From assembly GCA_015178975.1 (NCBI GenBank), contig WHVD01000209.1, forward strand, positions 61,525 to 125,524: a DNA stretch of 64,000 bases. The letters run 5' to 3'. The position numbers and the translations under genes were made by a program. The notes under the pieces are model-generated. The model saw only the letters and a list, made by a program, of their open reading frames with translations, had not been told where the DNA came from and ran no database searches. This document shows, piece by piece, positions 1-11,619 of this stretch. How positions within the stretch are numbered: the first letter of the stretch is position 1; the number at the start of each line of letters is the position of its first letter. The DNA comes from Hysterangium stoloniferum (lineage: Eukaryota; Basidiomycota; Agaricomycetes; Hysterangiales; Hysterangiaceae).

Positions 1-600
1 TACTGAATTTCTACTTTCACCGAATCTTGCTCCTCAGCTTTCGGGATTTGAAGCCTCAAAATGCCGTCTTCAAGAGAGCCTAAAATCTTTGAGGCATTTA
101 CGTGTCGCGGCAGCCAAATGGTACGAGTGAAGTACGAGGCGCCCGCTAGCTCGCGTTCTGACGATATAGCTGTGGGCTTTTCAGAACTCTGTACAACTAC
201 AGAAACGTGAATAAAAGACAATACCCTGAATCGAAGACTATAACAGCGTACCTTCTGTCGAGTTACTCTGAGACGACGTCACTCCATCCTCAGATGGAAT
301 GCCATTTGCAGCTTGAACGGAGCTGTGGGATATGACTTTGCCTTCTATTGTGACGCTGCGACCATTGTCTCCAACCCGGATGTCGAGATTCTCTTTCTTC
401 ACTCCAGGGACTTCTGCTTCGATTATGTATTTGTTACCCTCTTCAGAGAGATCGACTGCGGGATGACGAGCAAATTCGTCGAAAGTTCGGTCGAAGTGAC
501 GATAACCACCGCCATAGGAAGGTCGAGCTGCCCTTGTTACCTCGTCGAAGAGGCGGAAGAATGGACGGAACTCGTTGAACACGGTGCGTGAGAGGGACAT
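1..600 (-). CDS. small heat shock protein, Hsp20/alpha-crystallin family (3' end cut by window edge)
   Basis: Two exons, complement(1..196, 252..600). The first exon starts at the ATG ending at 600; a TTG six bases upstream extends the frame but is not a credible start. The protein opens MSLSRTVFNEFRPFF and has the Hsp20 signature around residues 50-80 (AVDLSEEGNKYIIEAEVPGV, then KKENLDIRV). After a 55-nt GT-AG intron it resumes as SSEKPTAISSER and ends near LRLQIPKAEE, the usual C-terminal I-x-I region. The visible part is 181 codons, about full length for the family, so only the stop is probably missing. Hsp20 proteins are ATP-independent cytosolic holdases that form oligomers and protect unfolding proteins. 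The serine-rich stretch (HSSVQAANGIPSEDG) between the two halves of the alpha-crystallin domain is the loop where fungal Hsp20s usually carry an insertion. Transcribed divergently from the RRM gene at 1170. Confidence 0.93.
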
Positions 601-850
601 GGTCAAGAGCGAAGTTGCGAGTGGGCAGATATGTCAGGTGTGAAAATACTTTATTTGGAGTGAAACTGGATCTTAGAGACTTATATACTGTTTACTATCT
701 AGGCTTAATAATACAGAACTGGAACATTGGTTCTGGCAACATCTAGCCATGCTCATGTGAACGCGGACCTGGAAATGCGTAGAAGGAACCAGAAAGGTGC
801 CGTGGCAGCAGAAGCGATTCAATTACGTCAATGGCGAAAGGAAGCTTGCT

Positions 851-866
851 CCTTCATGAAATTTAC
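851..866. promoter_or_regulatory. possible heat-shock element in a divergent promoter
   Basis: The 569 bp between the Hsp20 start (600) and the RRM gene start (1170) contain no gene. At 853-860 there is TTCATGAA followed by ATTTA, an nTTCnnGAAnnTTn-like array (two good modules and one imperfect). It lies about 250 bp upstream of the Hsp20 ATG. Function is inferred only from motif and position; the array is short and could be chance. Confidence 0.3.
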
Positions 867-1169
867 TTTATGCAAAGGTTTTGTTTGGAACTTCATAACA
901 ATCATCAGCAGAAGAGTCAAGCCAGACATTTCCAGATTCCTTCAGTAAATTGAAAGATATCGAGTTTAAATAAGGTTGAGCAACACTCGTGTTTCATTAG
1001 CGTCTCACTACATTGTACACTATGGAATGTTAGAAACGATAACCCCAAACAGTGGGGCCATTCTGTCGGGCGAGATGACGTCAGGGCAAGATGTTTCGGG
1101 ATATGACGACGGCGCGTTTCCTTTAAAAACCCCTGAGCGATACCGACAATCAACCCATATCACTCCGCA

Positions 1170-2295
1170 ATGTCTCCCTCTACTATCAAAGTGTGTCCAT
1201 GTTTTAGTTTGTCTCAGGTTCCTCTGACTAAATATCTGGCATAGGTTTCTAACCTCGCACCTAACACTACTGAACAAAATTTGAAGGATTTCTTCACGTG
1301 GGTTTCATCGATAAGAGAATATTGTCCATTTCATTTTTACTCATTAGCTCGCATTGTAGATTCTGTGGAAAGTGCGTACAGCTGCGATCCGTTATGATCA
1401 TTCCTTAACTTGTGTGCGAAAACATAGCATTACATCTATCGACTATAATGATAAGGAGCATACTGCCACTGTTACCTTTGAAAAGCCATCCGCGGCAAAG
1501 ACAGCTTTGATGTTAAATGGCGGAACACTCGACGGCTCACACCTTACAGTGACGAGTGATTCTGTCAACCCAGACGAACCCGATCAACCCGAAGAAAAGG
1601 GGCCAGCGACACATCCTCACATCGACCAGACCGATAAACCTAGAGCTGGCAGTGTGTTTTTTTTCCTTGATCGTGCCGGAATCGTTATTAACAACATGTT
1701 TATTCAGTTGCGGCAGAATACCTCGCTCATGGCTATGTACTTTCTGACCATGTCTTGCGACGAGCAATCGAAATCGACAGTATGTGGTCGCTACATTGCT
1801 GAACCGTGATTTTGACCATCCTTTTTCAGACACGCAAGGGATCTCAAAAAGCTTCATGTCCTATTTCACAGCTATTGACAAATCGCTCGGATCGCGTGTT
1901 GGGGGCCCGGACCAGACGGTTACTGGGAAGTTTCAGGAAGTCCTGACTGGTGCTCACGCCAAAGCCAAAGAGGTGGATCAGCAGCAAGGCATATCCAAAA
2001 TCGCAGAGAGCGTATGTATGGATTTAATCATTTTGAACTGTTGTCTGATCTTAGGATTTAGTACTATACCAAGGCATTACAGCATCCTTTAGGGATGAAA
2101 GTGTACGTCCCTTGCATCTTTAGAGACTATTCTACTCTTTCTTATTTGCTCCCGTGTAGGCGTTCATTCTACACGTCGACGGCCAAGCAGGTCACAGACA
2201 TCCACGAGGAAGCTAAACGCATCGCCGAACACAAGAAGAATCCAGGAGCGACACCACAACCCGAAAGCACGACCCCAGCTTCTTCCTCTACCTAG
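1170..2295 (+). CDS. RRM-domain protein, Vip1-like (fission yeast Vip1 family)
   Basis: Eight exons: 1170..1190, 1245..1297, 1360..1371, 1428..1651, 1708..1779, 1830..2011, 2062..2102, 2160..2295; 246 aa, all phases consistent. The N-terminus (MSPSTIKVSNLAPNTTEQ) starts an RNA recognition motif with RNP2-like VSNLAP; the rest of the RRM reads NITSIDYND, then ATVTFEKPSAAKTALMLNG. The C-terminal half has the conserved Vip1 helices (DKPRAGIAAEYLAHGY, GPDQTVTGKFQ, KVRSFYTSTAKQVTDIHEEA). The exon structure includes 12-nt and 21-nt exons. The family is a cytosolic RNA-binding protein of poorly defined role. The tail is low-complexity (Pro/Ser/Thr). Identity is strong; biological function is not established from sequence. 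Confidence 0.9.
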
Positions 2296-2630
2296 TAAAT
2301 TGTGGTGTACAAATATGTTCATTCAGATTGAACGAGTAAGAATTACGAGGACGTTTTTGTAATAATTGCAGAACAATACAACTTGGCATTTCATTGTTTT
2401 GTATGAGTTTGTATATAAGTGCGCCCCATGCTAATGTGTCCTTTCCATTGAAGCTCCACAAAAATAATAAAAATAAAACTGTGCCGGCTTAAGGAGATCA
2501 CGTGACCTCTTATGTCGTGTGAATTAGGTTGTTGAGCGCTTACTAGGAAAATACAAGTATATCACTCCTTGAAAGTTATCACTGTCTTTTTTGTACCGCA
2601 TCGGCAGCTCTTCCCTAGAATTTTTGTACC

Positions 2631-3686
2631 ATGAGTGTAGGAAACTATGGATCAGTACCAATCAAGACTGAAACGCAGCTTCAGGAGCTCATAGCAGGCC
2701 CAGGAGATGTAGAATGGCGGTGGGTTTCATTCAGTCACTTGCACGATTCCCTCTTCATTCTGAACTTGTATATACCTTTACAGCTATGAAATGCGGCGAG
2801 AGTGTCAACAGATTATGCCAGGACTCTATTTAGGCCCATTCATGGTCTCCAAATCGTTACCGACATTGCAGCAGCTTGGTATCACGCATATGTGCAACCA
2901 TTCCCTTTATGTCTCTCTTCGCGAATATTCCCTTAATTAAGTTTATAGTGTATGCATTCGGGATGTCAAAGAGGCCTTCTCTGTGAAGCCGCGATTCCCG
3001 GAAGTCATTCAGTATATGGTGTTAGATGTGGAAGACAATGAGGAGCAGAATCTGATTCGCTTGTTTCCTGGGTGGGCACCGATCTTGATCGTCATTCATT
3101 CATGGATTGCGCCAATCTTATAATGAAATATTAGCGCGAAGCAGTTCATATATAACGCGATCGCAAGTGGTGGCCGTGTTCTGGTGCATTGTAACGGTAG
3201 GATCTCCTTTATTTCGCACGTGTGTTTGGAAATTAATGCCTCGTTTGAAGGCGGTATCTCATTATCGCCGTCTTTTGTGGTCATGTTCGTCATGGAGCAC
3301 CACCGGTTAGATTATGAAGACGCGTTACATCTTGTCCAGAACCGGCGGTATTGCATCTCACCAAATAACGGCTTCATGACCCAGATCAAGGTGCGTTTCT
3401 TGAAGCTGGCAGGTAATATCCTTGATATCTAATAACTATCTAGGAATATGAATCCATTTACAAAGCTAGCCAGGCCGTAGCATCCTTCCCCCAAAGCAAC
3501 GGTAAACAGCGACGTAAACGGGAGGATGACGACGACGACGACGAAGTTCAACGGTAAGATATCAGATTATTTAACCGATAACTATTGATAATATAATATA
3601 AATCAAGAACGGAAGAACGGAAGAGAGCCAACTTCGAGCTACGGCCGCCTCGACCTGAGTCAGAAGATGCAGACATGACATACTAA
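2631..3686 (+). CDS. STYX-like dual-specificity phosphatase fold, probable pseudophosphatase
   Basis: Seven exons: 2631..2719, 2784..2891, 2949..3071, 3135..3196, 3251..3390, 3444..3553, 3608..3686; 236 aa. It aligns by eye along its length with the STYX family: YEMRRECQ, IMPGLYLGPF, LGITHIVCIRD, VLDVEDNEEQNLIRLFP, then the P-loop VLVHCNGGISLSPSF and later YEDALHLVQNRRYCISPN. An active P-loop is HCxxGxxR. Here Cys126 is kept, but the position that should be the phosphate-binding Arg (132) is Leu. Animal STYX loses the Cys instead (HGNAGISRS). The residue spans the exon 4/exon 5 join (HCNG to GIS), whose splice sites are good, so the Leu is read directly inside exon 5. An acidic Asp stretch and basic tail follow. 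Expected role: phosphate-site binding scaffold without catalysis. Confidence 0.87.
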
Positions 3687-3813
3687 TTCCCTGATATATC
3701 CCAAGTCATTCGTCGTGCGCTTTCGTTGCTATCGGTATCCATCATTTTTTTCCTGGGCGCTATCCACATCTACAACTGTATCAAACTCTCGTCTAAGGTG
3801 AATCTTTAATTTA

Positions 3814-5260
3814 TCACAGTTGTTTAATCCGAGCCTTCTCCTTTTCCTGTATAACCCTCTTGGCGTGTATTTCTTAATGGAAACATTAGCAAAGAGTTGG
3901 GTTCGAACTAAAATTTGATATATAGACTTGCCGTTTCGTTTCACCCATGCTTCTACGCTGATACCCGCAAATACGGTACCAGCTCCTATCCATTGTCCAG
4001 GAGTTAATGCATGGTTATAGACTATGACAGATAGGATCATGGTGAACATCTTTCTAGTTAGGGTAATCATACTGTAGTTTGTGTTAGCAAGTAGCAAGCT
4101 CGGCAAACTTGTATGCCTACACGAGGGTCAAAGATCCAAAATGCTGTAGAGTCTCGAAAATGAAAAGTTGCCCTAGGGATCCCGTAAAGGCGAACTGGGC
4201 GAGAGGTTTTATGACGCCAGGATGTGATTGTATAAATTTAAAAGCTATAAGCAGCTCGGCTTCTTGGACATGTGATGGATGGAGAACGGGTATATATGGA
4301 AGTGGAAGAGCAGCAATGAATGCAGAGATGAGTGCACCGAAAACATTGATGAAGAACATCATCTGTTGACCGGTCACTTTGTGCTGTGAAAATATTTCAT
4401 CCTGAGTCGAATTAATTACACCATCTAGACCGAGATTAATAAAAAGGTATAAGAGTCCAATCAGGCTGGAGCCTCCTGCGTTCGATCCCTTCGAGGCATG
4501 TTTGGATGCGGCGGATGCGGAGTCGGCACCAAAGAACATAAATAAGGTAATTCCAGCGGTGACCATCGCGACCACGATGTATTTGTGTGGCGCAAAGCGT
4601 CGTCCATGCCACAGAACGCCCACTAACATGACAGGGACGAGTTTGCATGATTTTCCAAGGACCATGGTTGGGTATGATATATGCGAAAGAGCTGCAAAGC
4701 CAAAGGGAGCGGCAGCCGTAATTAAAAGAGAGGTTCGGAAATATTCCCAGAGTAATGCACGAGTATGTGAGGGTGATGAATGGCTTTTTGAGCTTGAATT
4801 GGCGGTCCCGTTGGGCTTAGCGTGTCCGTTAACTTTCCCCGTCTTTTGTTCGGCGTGGTCCAAGCCTAGTGCTTGCATGAAAGTTTGGCCAGGTTTTCGC
4901 CGAATAATAATGTATATAAATGATGATAAAGCACTCAGTGCACTTTGGCACATGCCCATGACGAGTGCGGACTTGAACTTAGCAGGCTCTGAGCCATCCA
5001 TAGCTGGAAAAGGAACGGATACTACACGAGACATAATAATGGTTTTCACAGCAGCATAAACACAGCTGAGAGCTTCCACTCACAACGCTCCTGAGCGATC
5101 GCCCATATCTACAACACAATGAGTCAAGCCTTGCATTTCCAAGCAAAGCTACCTACCAGAAACATTGAATAAACGCCTCCGACACATGACGCCAACCTGC
5201 CAAGTCAATGATTAGATCTAATTCATGAATCATTAAAGAATAATACCTCAAGATCGCCAT
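3814..5260 (-). CDS. HUT1: UDP-galactose transporter homolog 1 (SLC35B1/HUT1 family)
   Basis: Six exons on the minus strand: 5247..5260, 5157..5196, 5084..5108, 4121..5021, 3932..4071, 3814..3872; 392 aa. It begins [20 protein letters not shown]-like and continues [14 protein letters not shown], a strong HUT1 start. Multiple hydrophobic helices follow, with the family blocks [54 protein letters not shown]-like and [12 protein letters not shown]. It ends in a lysine-rich cytosolic tail ([11 protein letters not shown]). HUT1 proteins are ER multipass nucleotide-sugar transporters involved in ER folding homeostasis. The last intron (3873..3931) begins GCAAGT and ends AAG: a GC-AG intron is the only joint that keeps the conserved C-terminus in frame. 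A charged Ser/Gly-rich loop (KSHSSPSH) is typical of fungal versions. Confidence 0.92.
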
Positions 5261-5424
5261 GGGTAAAAGGTAAGCGATAGTCAACCTACTGTGGACCAAC
5301 TTGATTGCTACAAGAATGCGCGTCTATGAGACACGTAGACATTTTATGCCACGTGATACGCTCAAGGTCTTATCATTTTATGTTTTCCACAATATCAATA
5401 AAATCTACTAATCTTTCCCACAAA

Positions 5425-5590
5425 CTGTCACTCAAACGAACTGTCACAAACACTGTCACCCACACTGTCACCCAAACAAACTGTCACCAAACAAACTGTC
5501 ACCAAACAAACTGTCACCAAACAAACTGTCACCAAACAAACTGTCACCAAAACAAACTGTCACCAAAACAAACTGTCACCACACAAACCA
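5425..5590. repeat. 15-bp minisatellite, 11 CTGTCA-containing units
   Basis: CTGTCA recurs 11 times; the later units follow the 15-bp period ACAAACTGTCACCAA, with one 16-bp variant near the end, while the first four units are degenerate. The array keeps one frame open (repeating Thr-Asn-Cys-His-Gln), but it has no coding context and lies upstream of HUT1 in the intergenic stretch. It is a tandem repeat, not CRISPR: there are no spacers. Confidence 0.85.
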
Positions 5591-6371
5591 CTCAAACAAG
5601 TTTCTTCTTTACTGAATAATCCGATACGATCATGGTTAATTTTTTTTTGAAAAATATAGACACAAAGGCCAGTTTTTTTAGGATGGTCACCATTAGTATA
5701 ATAACCACAAGACTCGTGCCGCACTTTGGGATTTTGGTGAATCCAGGCAAATGAAATACTTGAGTGTCCCTGACATAATAGTGTTACTGTCAAGGAAGAT
5801 GATTCGTTATATTTACCATTTTATAGAAAGCAGAATTATCCATAAGGCAGATCCAACGATAATACACACCACTTCAAGCCACAAATGGACGGTGAAACTA
5901 AGTCAAGCCTCCGGTCCACATTCCAAACTTAGTTTCGCTAGATAGTCTGAAGTAACATGGTGAACTGCTCATCGATGGATTTCTGGATATCCGCGTTGAG
6001 AATAAATCCATAATCGGAGGATTGAATTTCTTCATTTCTTCCATAATCTCGGTGGATTTCTTGTCTTAAGTAGAGTAGGGTAAAGCTGGAAGAGGCATTA
6101 GCCGTTCATGTTCACCGTTTTGTAGTTTAATAGATAAATTGATCTCCTCCCCAAGTCTGACTCAGGCGACGAATTGACAGAGAGTTCAATCCAGCTCTTA
6201 TGGATGTTCGCAGTAGGAAAGTTGTTCAGTAAACGGCAGTGCTACGCAGGCCCCCAGCATACTCACATCGACCACCTGAATAAAATACTCCGGCAGGACT
6301 TCTTTCAATGACTTTAACGAGGAATTCTTTGGGAAGGATCGGATCATACGGTCAAGTGATCTTAGCAAGGG
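5591..6371. other. gene-poor stretch, possible protein-coding relics on the minus strand
   Basis: No intact gene. On the minus strand, between stops, there are protein-like segments in shifting frames (about 6240-6330: LKEVLPEYFIQVVDVSML; about 6100-6230: SWIELSVNSSPESDLGEE). They look like decayed coding sequence but I could not assign a family. A homopolymer T run is at 5640-5648. Confidence 0.35.
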
Positions 6372-6695
6372 TTAACAGGGGAAAGATGTTGCTTTTAACG
6401 TTAAAGGCGGCATGGAACAGTGCTCTTTAATGGATAGATTAGATCTTGGGGGATGGGTACACACGTCGACACGTCGTTCCAAGACATGTTCCTTCAGAAT
6501 GGAGTATGCGACCCATTCAGCCATCTGCACGCCTTCGGAGCATTTTGTAGACAGCGTAATCACTGTGCATAACAAGTGCAGATATACCACCTCTGGAGTT
6601 AAAGTTCACGTCTCGGGAAGACGGCAGTCTTCTGGCTGTACTTTGGCAAACAGTCGACTTTCTCGGGTAGTTAGTCGTCGGGCTAGATCAAGTGG
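6372..6695 (-). pseudogene. decayed RasGEF (Cdc25-type) catalytic-domain fragment
   Basis: One minus-strand frame from 6695 downward reads PLDLARRLTTRESRLFAKVQ and PEDC, then a TGA, then in the same frame AEWVAYSILKEHVLERRVDV. These match the opening of a RasGEF catalytic domain; the intact neighbour has EPLELARQLTVMESKLFTKI and AEWVADTVL at the equivalent places. The internal stop, the loss of frame after about 6372 and the missing upstream domains mark it as a relic. It sits 590 bp beyond the stop of the intact RasGEF gene, on the same strand. It is divergent from that gene (ARRLTTRES versus ARQLTVMES), so it is either an old tandem duplicate or a fragment of another RasGEF. Confidence 0.6.
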
Positions 6696-6719
6696 GGATT
6701 CTCAGTTGGTTGCATGTTG

Positions 6720-7284
6720 ACCGGCCTGGGACAGAGCAGATTTGAATATAATGTGAGCACAAGAATAAGCAGCGGTCTGATAGCTTCTGCAATAAATAGT
6801 GTCATATCAGTCAAATGCGATCTACGGACTAAAGTTTCAGGCGAGTTACTACGGCACCTGGACCCTGTGACATACCACTTAGATTTTGTGTAAAAAAATG
6901 TAGTACTGAGTATTACATAAAGCTTGGATGCGTATGGCATCCGATATCATGTATTTCTTACGTTCCTAGTCAATGTTTCTATAATAATTAAGACGAGGAC
7001 TCTAACTCAAACTAGATCATCATGTAAGTCTGGGAACCATGAAATCTGAAAAATCCCCTTACACATAATCTACATAGGTGCATCTGAGGCCTTATTCAAA
7101 CCGCCGTGATGATTTCCCTCGTCTAACATTGTTACAAGATACAGAAACATATATACTGAAGCATAAAAACATGATGGCTCAGACAGAGCCACATCGGAGC
7201 ATAGGGTATAGACATATATCAGCATCAGCCATTTTCTACAGGTCGCATGCTCGCACGGCCTGTAGACGATGGCAGCTGTCGAAG
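6720..7284. other. intergenic stretch, no gene seen
   Basis: About 560 bp between the RasGEF relic and the 3' end of the intact RasGEF gene. Short open frames on both strands lack splice logic or recognisable motifs. Probably 3' flank or UTR of the RasGEF gene. Confidence 0.5.
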
Positions 7285-10200
7285 TCATAAGAAACCGCTT
7301 TCCTGTAACAAACGCGCCATCTTCTCGTCCTCACGTTCCCTCGGCTCTCTCTCCAGACTCAGATTCCATGCCCGATCGCTCAGATCAGGGGTATTGCCTA
7401 GTGCCGCAAGGGACTCGTCGATAAACGTTTGAATGGCAGGTATGACGGTAAAGTTATACGGCTTCGATTGATAATGCTTGATTTCCCGGACGACCTCGGC
7501 AAACTTTTCTCGTTTGCTAAAGTTGATGATATCGGCTTGGATCATGTTCTTGTTACCATCTTGGATGAATGTCAAGACACTCAAGTATACACCTAAGACC
7601 AGACGATTAAGACATCTCAAATCAAACAAGAATAGCTAGAGCCGTACCGAAAAATGGAACGCATGGCAGTTGTGCACTCTTAAGGATAGCCCGGTAATTA
7701 GTAAAGTTCTTATTAGTATCCATTGTTCGCTCGGCTTCCTGCAACGAGGTTTTATTGCGAGCGCCGACTTGTTCCCACGTGCGTTTAAGCCGACGGATTG
7801 GGGGTGAATTCAAACCAGCCACCAGGGCCGCCATCGTCGAAAAGTTTTGCAACAGACGGCATCGCTGTAGGGTCAGGCATGAGATTAAAGATCTAATTTA
7901 ATTGAAAAAGCCTGACGACTCACATCTGCCACAGCGATGAACTGTTTCACAATCGCTGCACGCTTCCTGGAATCGTCTTTGCTCAAAACGGTGTCAGCCA
8001 CCCATTCTGCCACCTACATGACAGAATCAGACCTGGACAACAATGCAAAAAATTATCACAAAGGCGTACCTTGTTGCTCGTATCAATAATCGCCGAGATA
8101 TTATCATCAGAATCTGAAGTCCTGACGTCACGTCCTCGATTGAGGCATTCCATGGGTCGGATCTTAGTGAACAGTTTGCTCTCCATGACCGTCAATTGTC
8201 GAGCCAACTCCAACGGCTCGATGTCCAGCAGTTTCATAACTTTGTTCACCTTGGGCATGATGGGTGCCGGTGGTGTGCTGGCTGCCAGATGGGTCCTCTT
8301 AACCATTGCATCCCCTCCACTTTGCTATAGCAATATGTTAAAAACTAGGGTAAAATTGGTCATCAACAGATAAACATACTGCGCGCTCGACATGAACCAG
8401 GAGCTGTTTGGCCGCCGGGATTGACGGGACAACATCCCTATCCACTACAGCAGCGAACTCTTTGATACGTTCCAGGATGTACATGTCTTCTTTCTCCAGC
8501 ACATTATCATCCGTCACTATTTGCTTCAAGACATTGATAACCCTACGTACACAAATGTCAACGCAATCGGCTTGAAGACCTGTAGTTCACATACCTGAAG
8601 CGAACAAATTGTTGCTTTTGCTCAGTCCATACTTTGACTTCCTCGGGTGTCAAGCCTTCAGGAGACTGCAAATAGAAACGCTTGACCAAACTGTCAAATA
8701 CTTCATCAACTGTCGAAAAGCTTTTGAAAGTGAGCAGAAATGTGCTGTTGAAACCAATGTCTGCAAGAAGCAATGAGTTGGGATATTCCAATGAATAACA
8801 TAAGCTCGGACGTACCACGGCTGTCATGTGAGGTAAGTCGCTCAATAAGCGCAGGCAAAGTCCCACCTCTGACACCACTGTCGGGATTGATCCAGATATC
8901 CTTAGAGGAATGTTCTGCACGCAGGAACCACGGTTTTGAGTCATCAGGGTTAACCTTCTCAATAATGTCAGCGGGTACATCCTCTCCAAATATTGCTTTG
9001 AGCTTGTTAAGACGTTCTGGCGCCTTTGACGGTCGTTCAATCAGTTGGTCTATAGTTGCAAATGAGGGTCAGTTATAGTCTGAAGAGAGGCAACAAATCG
9101 GGCTTACCATCATCAAGGAGATCATCATCCGCGACCTGTTGAGGCGTAAGTTGTGTTTTACTTGACAGAATTTGTGATGGAGTTGGCGGCGTCCCCTTGG
9201 GTATATCAGCATCTTCTCCACCGTTCTGATCACGGTCGTTCTCGTAAGAGTCCGCAGTAGAACTGTACGAATGGTCCCGACCATTGGCGCCATAGGCATT
9301 AACATCACGGTTTCGTTCCGCACCAAACGTTCCCATCACATCACCCCACTGCAACGTGTCTTCATCACTAGGATTCGAAGGATCATCCAAATAGCCTTCC
9401 CCTGTCTCAGTAGACGGCAAATACACAATTGTGTCGCGGTCGGACCTCTGACGCACTTCAGTATAGCGTGCCGCATCCCGCATACCGACAGATCCATCTA
9501 CACCTGCTTGCGCACAGGCATCTACTTGTAACTGGGCAATTTCGATCAATTCACCAACATGGCTGCATACATCATCTAGATTCTTGAGTAATGCTGGAAT
9601 TACAGAAGCGAGGAAGCCCCAGGCACGACCGTCGGTAGTTGGTTTAGCGGCAATAACATTTGCGGATTGAATGACGTTTAGCAAAACAGCTCCATCTTCA
9701 AAGGCGGCTTGAATGGTAGATTCCAGTGCACGGACAAGCTCTTTCGCACGCTTCACGCTTTGGGTGTAGGACGCATCGATGGAGGTGGAGTCAAAGTCAA
9801 GAGCACGGGCGACGTTTATGTCCGCAATAAGGCCGAGGAACGCAACGAGATATTGGAGACATTGTTGTCCAATACGAATGACATCGGGCACCGCTACAAT
9901 ATGCATGAATACGCTTCAACTGTAGTAAAAAGAGAGGCTTACCCTGCCCTGCTGAGATGGAAGACTGGAGCAAAACAAGAGCATTCTGGACGTTCATCTT
10001 ATGCTGCTTTACGCTTGATTCGATATCCGGCCCGAGTCGATGCCCTGTCATTGGCTCGACAAATCCCAAACCCTTCCAGGAACCAGCAAACCCAGCGCCA
10101 AGTAGGTCAAGACCAATACCTTTGCGACCCTTATCGCTACGAAGAATGGCACGCACTGGTCGACTGCTTTCTTCAGGCGTACGTCTACTCAGCACTTCGT

Positions 10201-11619
10201 CTACAAATGTCGCGATGGCCCGCTCAAGCTCAGCGGCATCATTCTCACAGCGCAATGGCATATCTTCGCTGACAACTTCTGATCCCAAAGAGGCACGTAT
10301 TGTAACGACAAACTTTACCATTGCAGCTGTGACTTTGCGGTGGAAATTCTTCAGCTCAGTGCTATCTGAAAAGTTTCGGTTCGACGTGTAGGGATGCGGG
10401 AGTGAGGTCATGGGCGGAATTAGTGTTGAACTGGCATATATGAGATTGCGGACGGCGTCGGTTGTGCGCTTTATTGCATCTTTGACCAGATTGATGTTTG
10501 TCCGGACAACAGCTGCATCCAACAAATCTGTGATGGCCGCCCGCGCGGCTTCTGCGAGGTCATCGAGAGAATCAGGCGTTGCTGGGAACCTCTCCTCGAG
10601 AGTGGCTTGAAGTTCATTAGCTGCATGGAGGTCGGGAGCAATATATTGACTTCTCCCGGGAGTGGCTGCAATTCTTGTCTGAGATGTTGAGTGTGCATGC
10701 GCTGCAGCGCGACCAAGGATCCCTAAAGGATTGATGTCCGAGTCGTCGCTATAAACGCTAAGGCGTTCCAGGCGTACTGAAAGATCGGTTCGCTGCCCCC
10801 TGTCAGGAAATGAGAATGAATTTTGAGAGTGGGGATCGGCGGGTGGAGAAGGAGGTGTCCAACGGGTGGTGGAATCAACAGTGTTTAGGTAGTAGTAGGA
10901 CATGCCATCATCAGCAAGCCGCTTCACCCACGGCTCTGGAGTACCAGACCGTTTTGGAAGCCCGAAGCCTGCAACGGTCGACTCAGATGCAACTATGGTG
11001 GAAGTGGTACTGACAGAGTACGTCGTCGAGGGAGCCATTGTGACAGCCGAACTGTTGTCGTTCACGAGTGGCTCTACATCAGAATCAGCCTCTGTAGGCA
11101 ATTCATTAGACCTTTCGCCCGTGTGGGTATTGACGTAAAAAATCTGTGAACCAGCACAGCGTTAACAGCAAATGTGTGCGAGTAGAGCAAAAGGGTGCGT
11201 ACTCGACCATCGGAAGCGACCTGTGGCACCCAAAAATCGCTAGGCGGTCCGGACAGCTCTCGATGCAGATCATGGCCCCATTCCGGGCCATTCATATCGA
11301 AGTGGTTCGATGTGTTATCGAGTTCTGCCACCTCATCCTCCGTCAAGACTTCGACGTAGTTGCTCGGAAACCAGCCCCGTATATCGTGGAGATATCCGTC
11401 CCACCACCCAGACTCCAACCGGGATGCAACTTTGATGATATCGCCTCTTCTGAATGAAAGGGAAGCGTCATCCCTCGACTCGTAGTCGAACAAGGCTTTA
11501 CAGAAAAAAAAGTCCGGGTGATGTTCAAAGGCATTCTGGCTATCGAGGTTGTGCTCGAGTATACCATTCTGACGGTGATGCTGTAACGGCTGGTGATAGA
11601 GGTTGGCGGTAGCTGCCAT
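7285..11619 (-). CDS. Ras guanine-nucleotide exchange factor with SH3 and WW-like modules (Cdc25 type)
   Basis: Ten exons on the minus strand: 11203..11619, 9943..11143, 9108..9893, 8816..9049, 8595..8760, 8380..8542, 8070..8324, 7924..8013, 7648..7864, 7285..7592; 1278 aa, all phases fit. An SH3 domain is at residues 40-93 (CKALFDYESRDDASLSF, GWWDGYL, GWFPSNYVE). Two WW-like segments follow (FWVPQVASDGRIFYVNT; EPWVKRLADDGMSYYYLN, TRWTPP). The REM/RasGEF-N module is near GGTLPALIERLTSHDSR, and the catalytic RasGEF domain runs from EPLELARQLTVMESKLF to FIDESLAAL near the C-terminus. Family role: charging Ras with GTP at the plasma membrane upstream of adenylate cyclase or MAPK. I start at MAATAN; an in-frame ATG at 11760 adds 47 residues that look like untranslated leader. 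Confidence 0.93.

Noticed and set aside
5425-5590. CRISPR-like array
   Set aside because: Tandem repeats without spacers in a eukaryotic genome; not CRISPR.
5305-5619. 104-codon open frame with repeating Thr-Asn-Cys-His-Gln
   Set aside because: Translation of the 15-bp minisatellite; no splice or family support.
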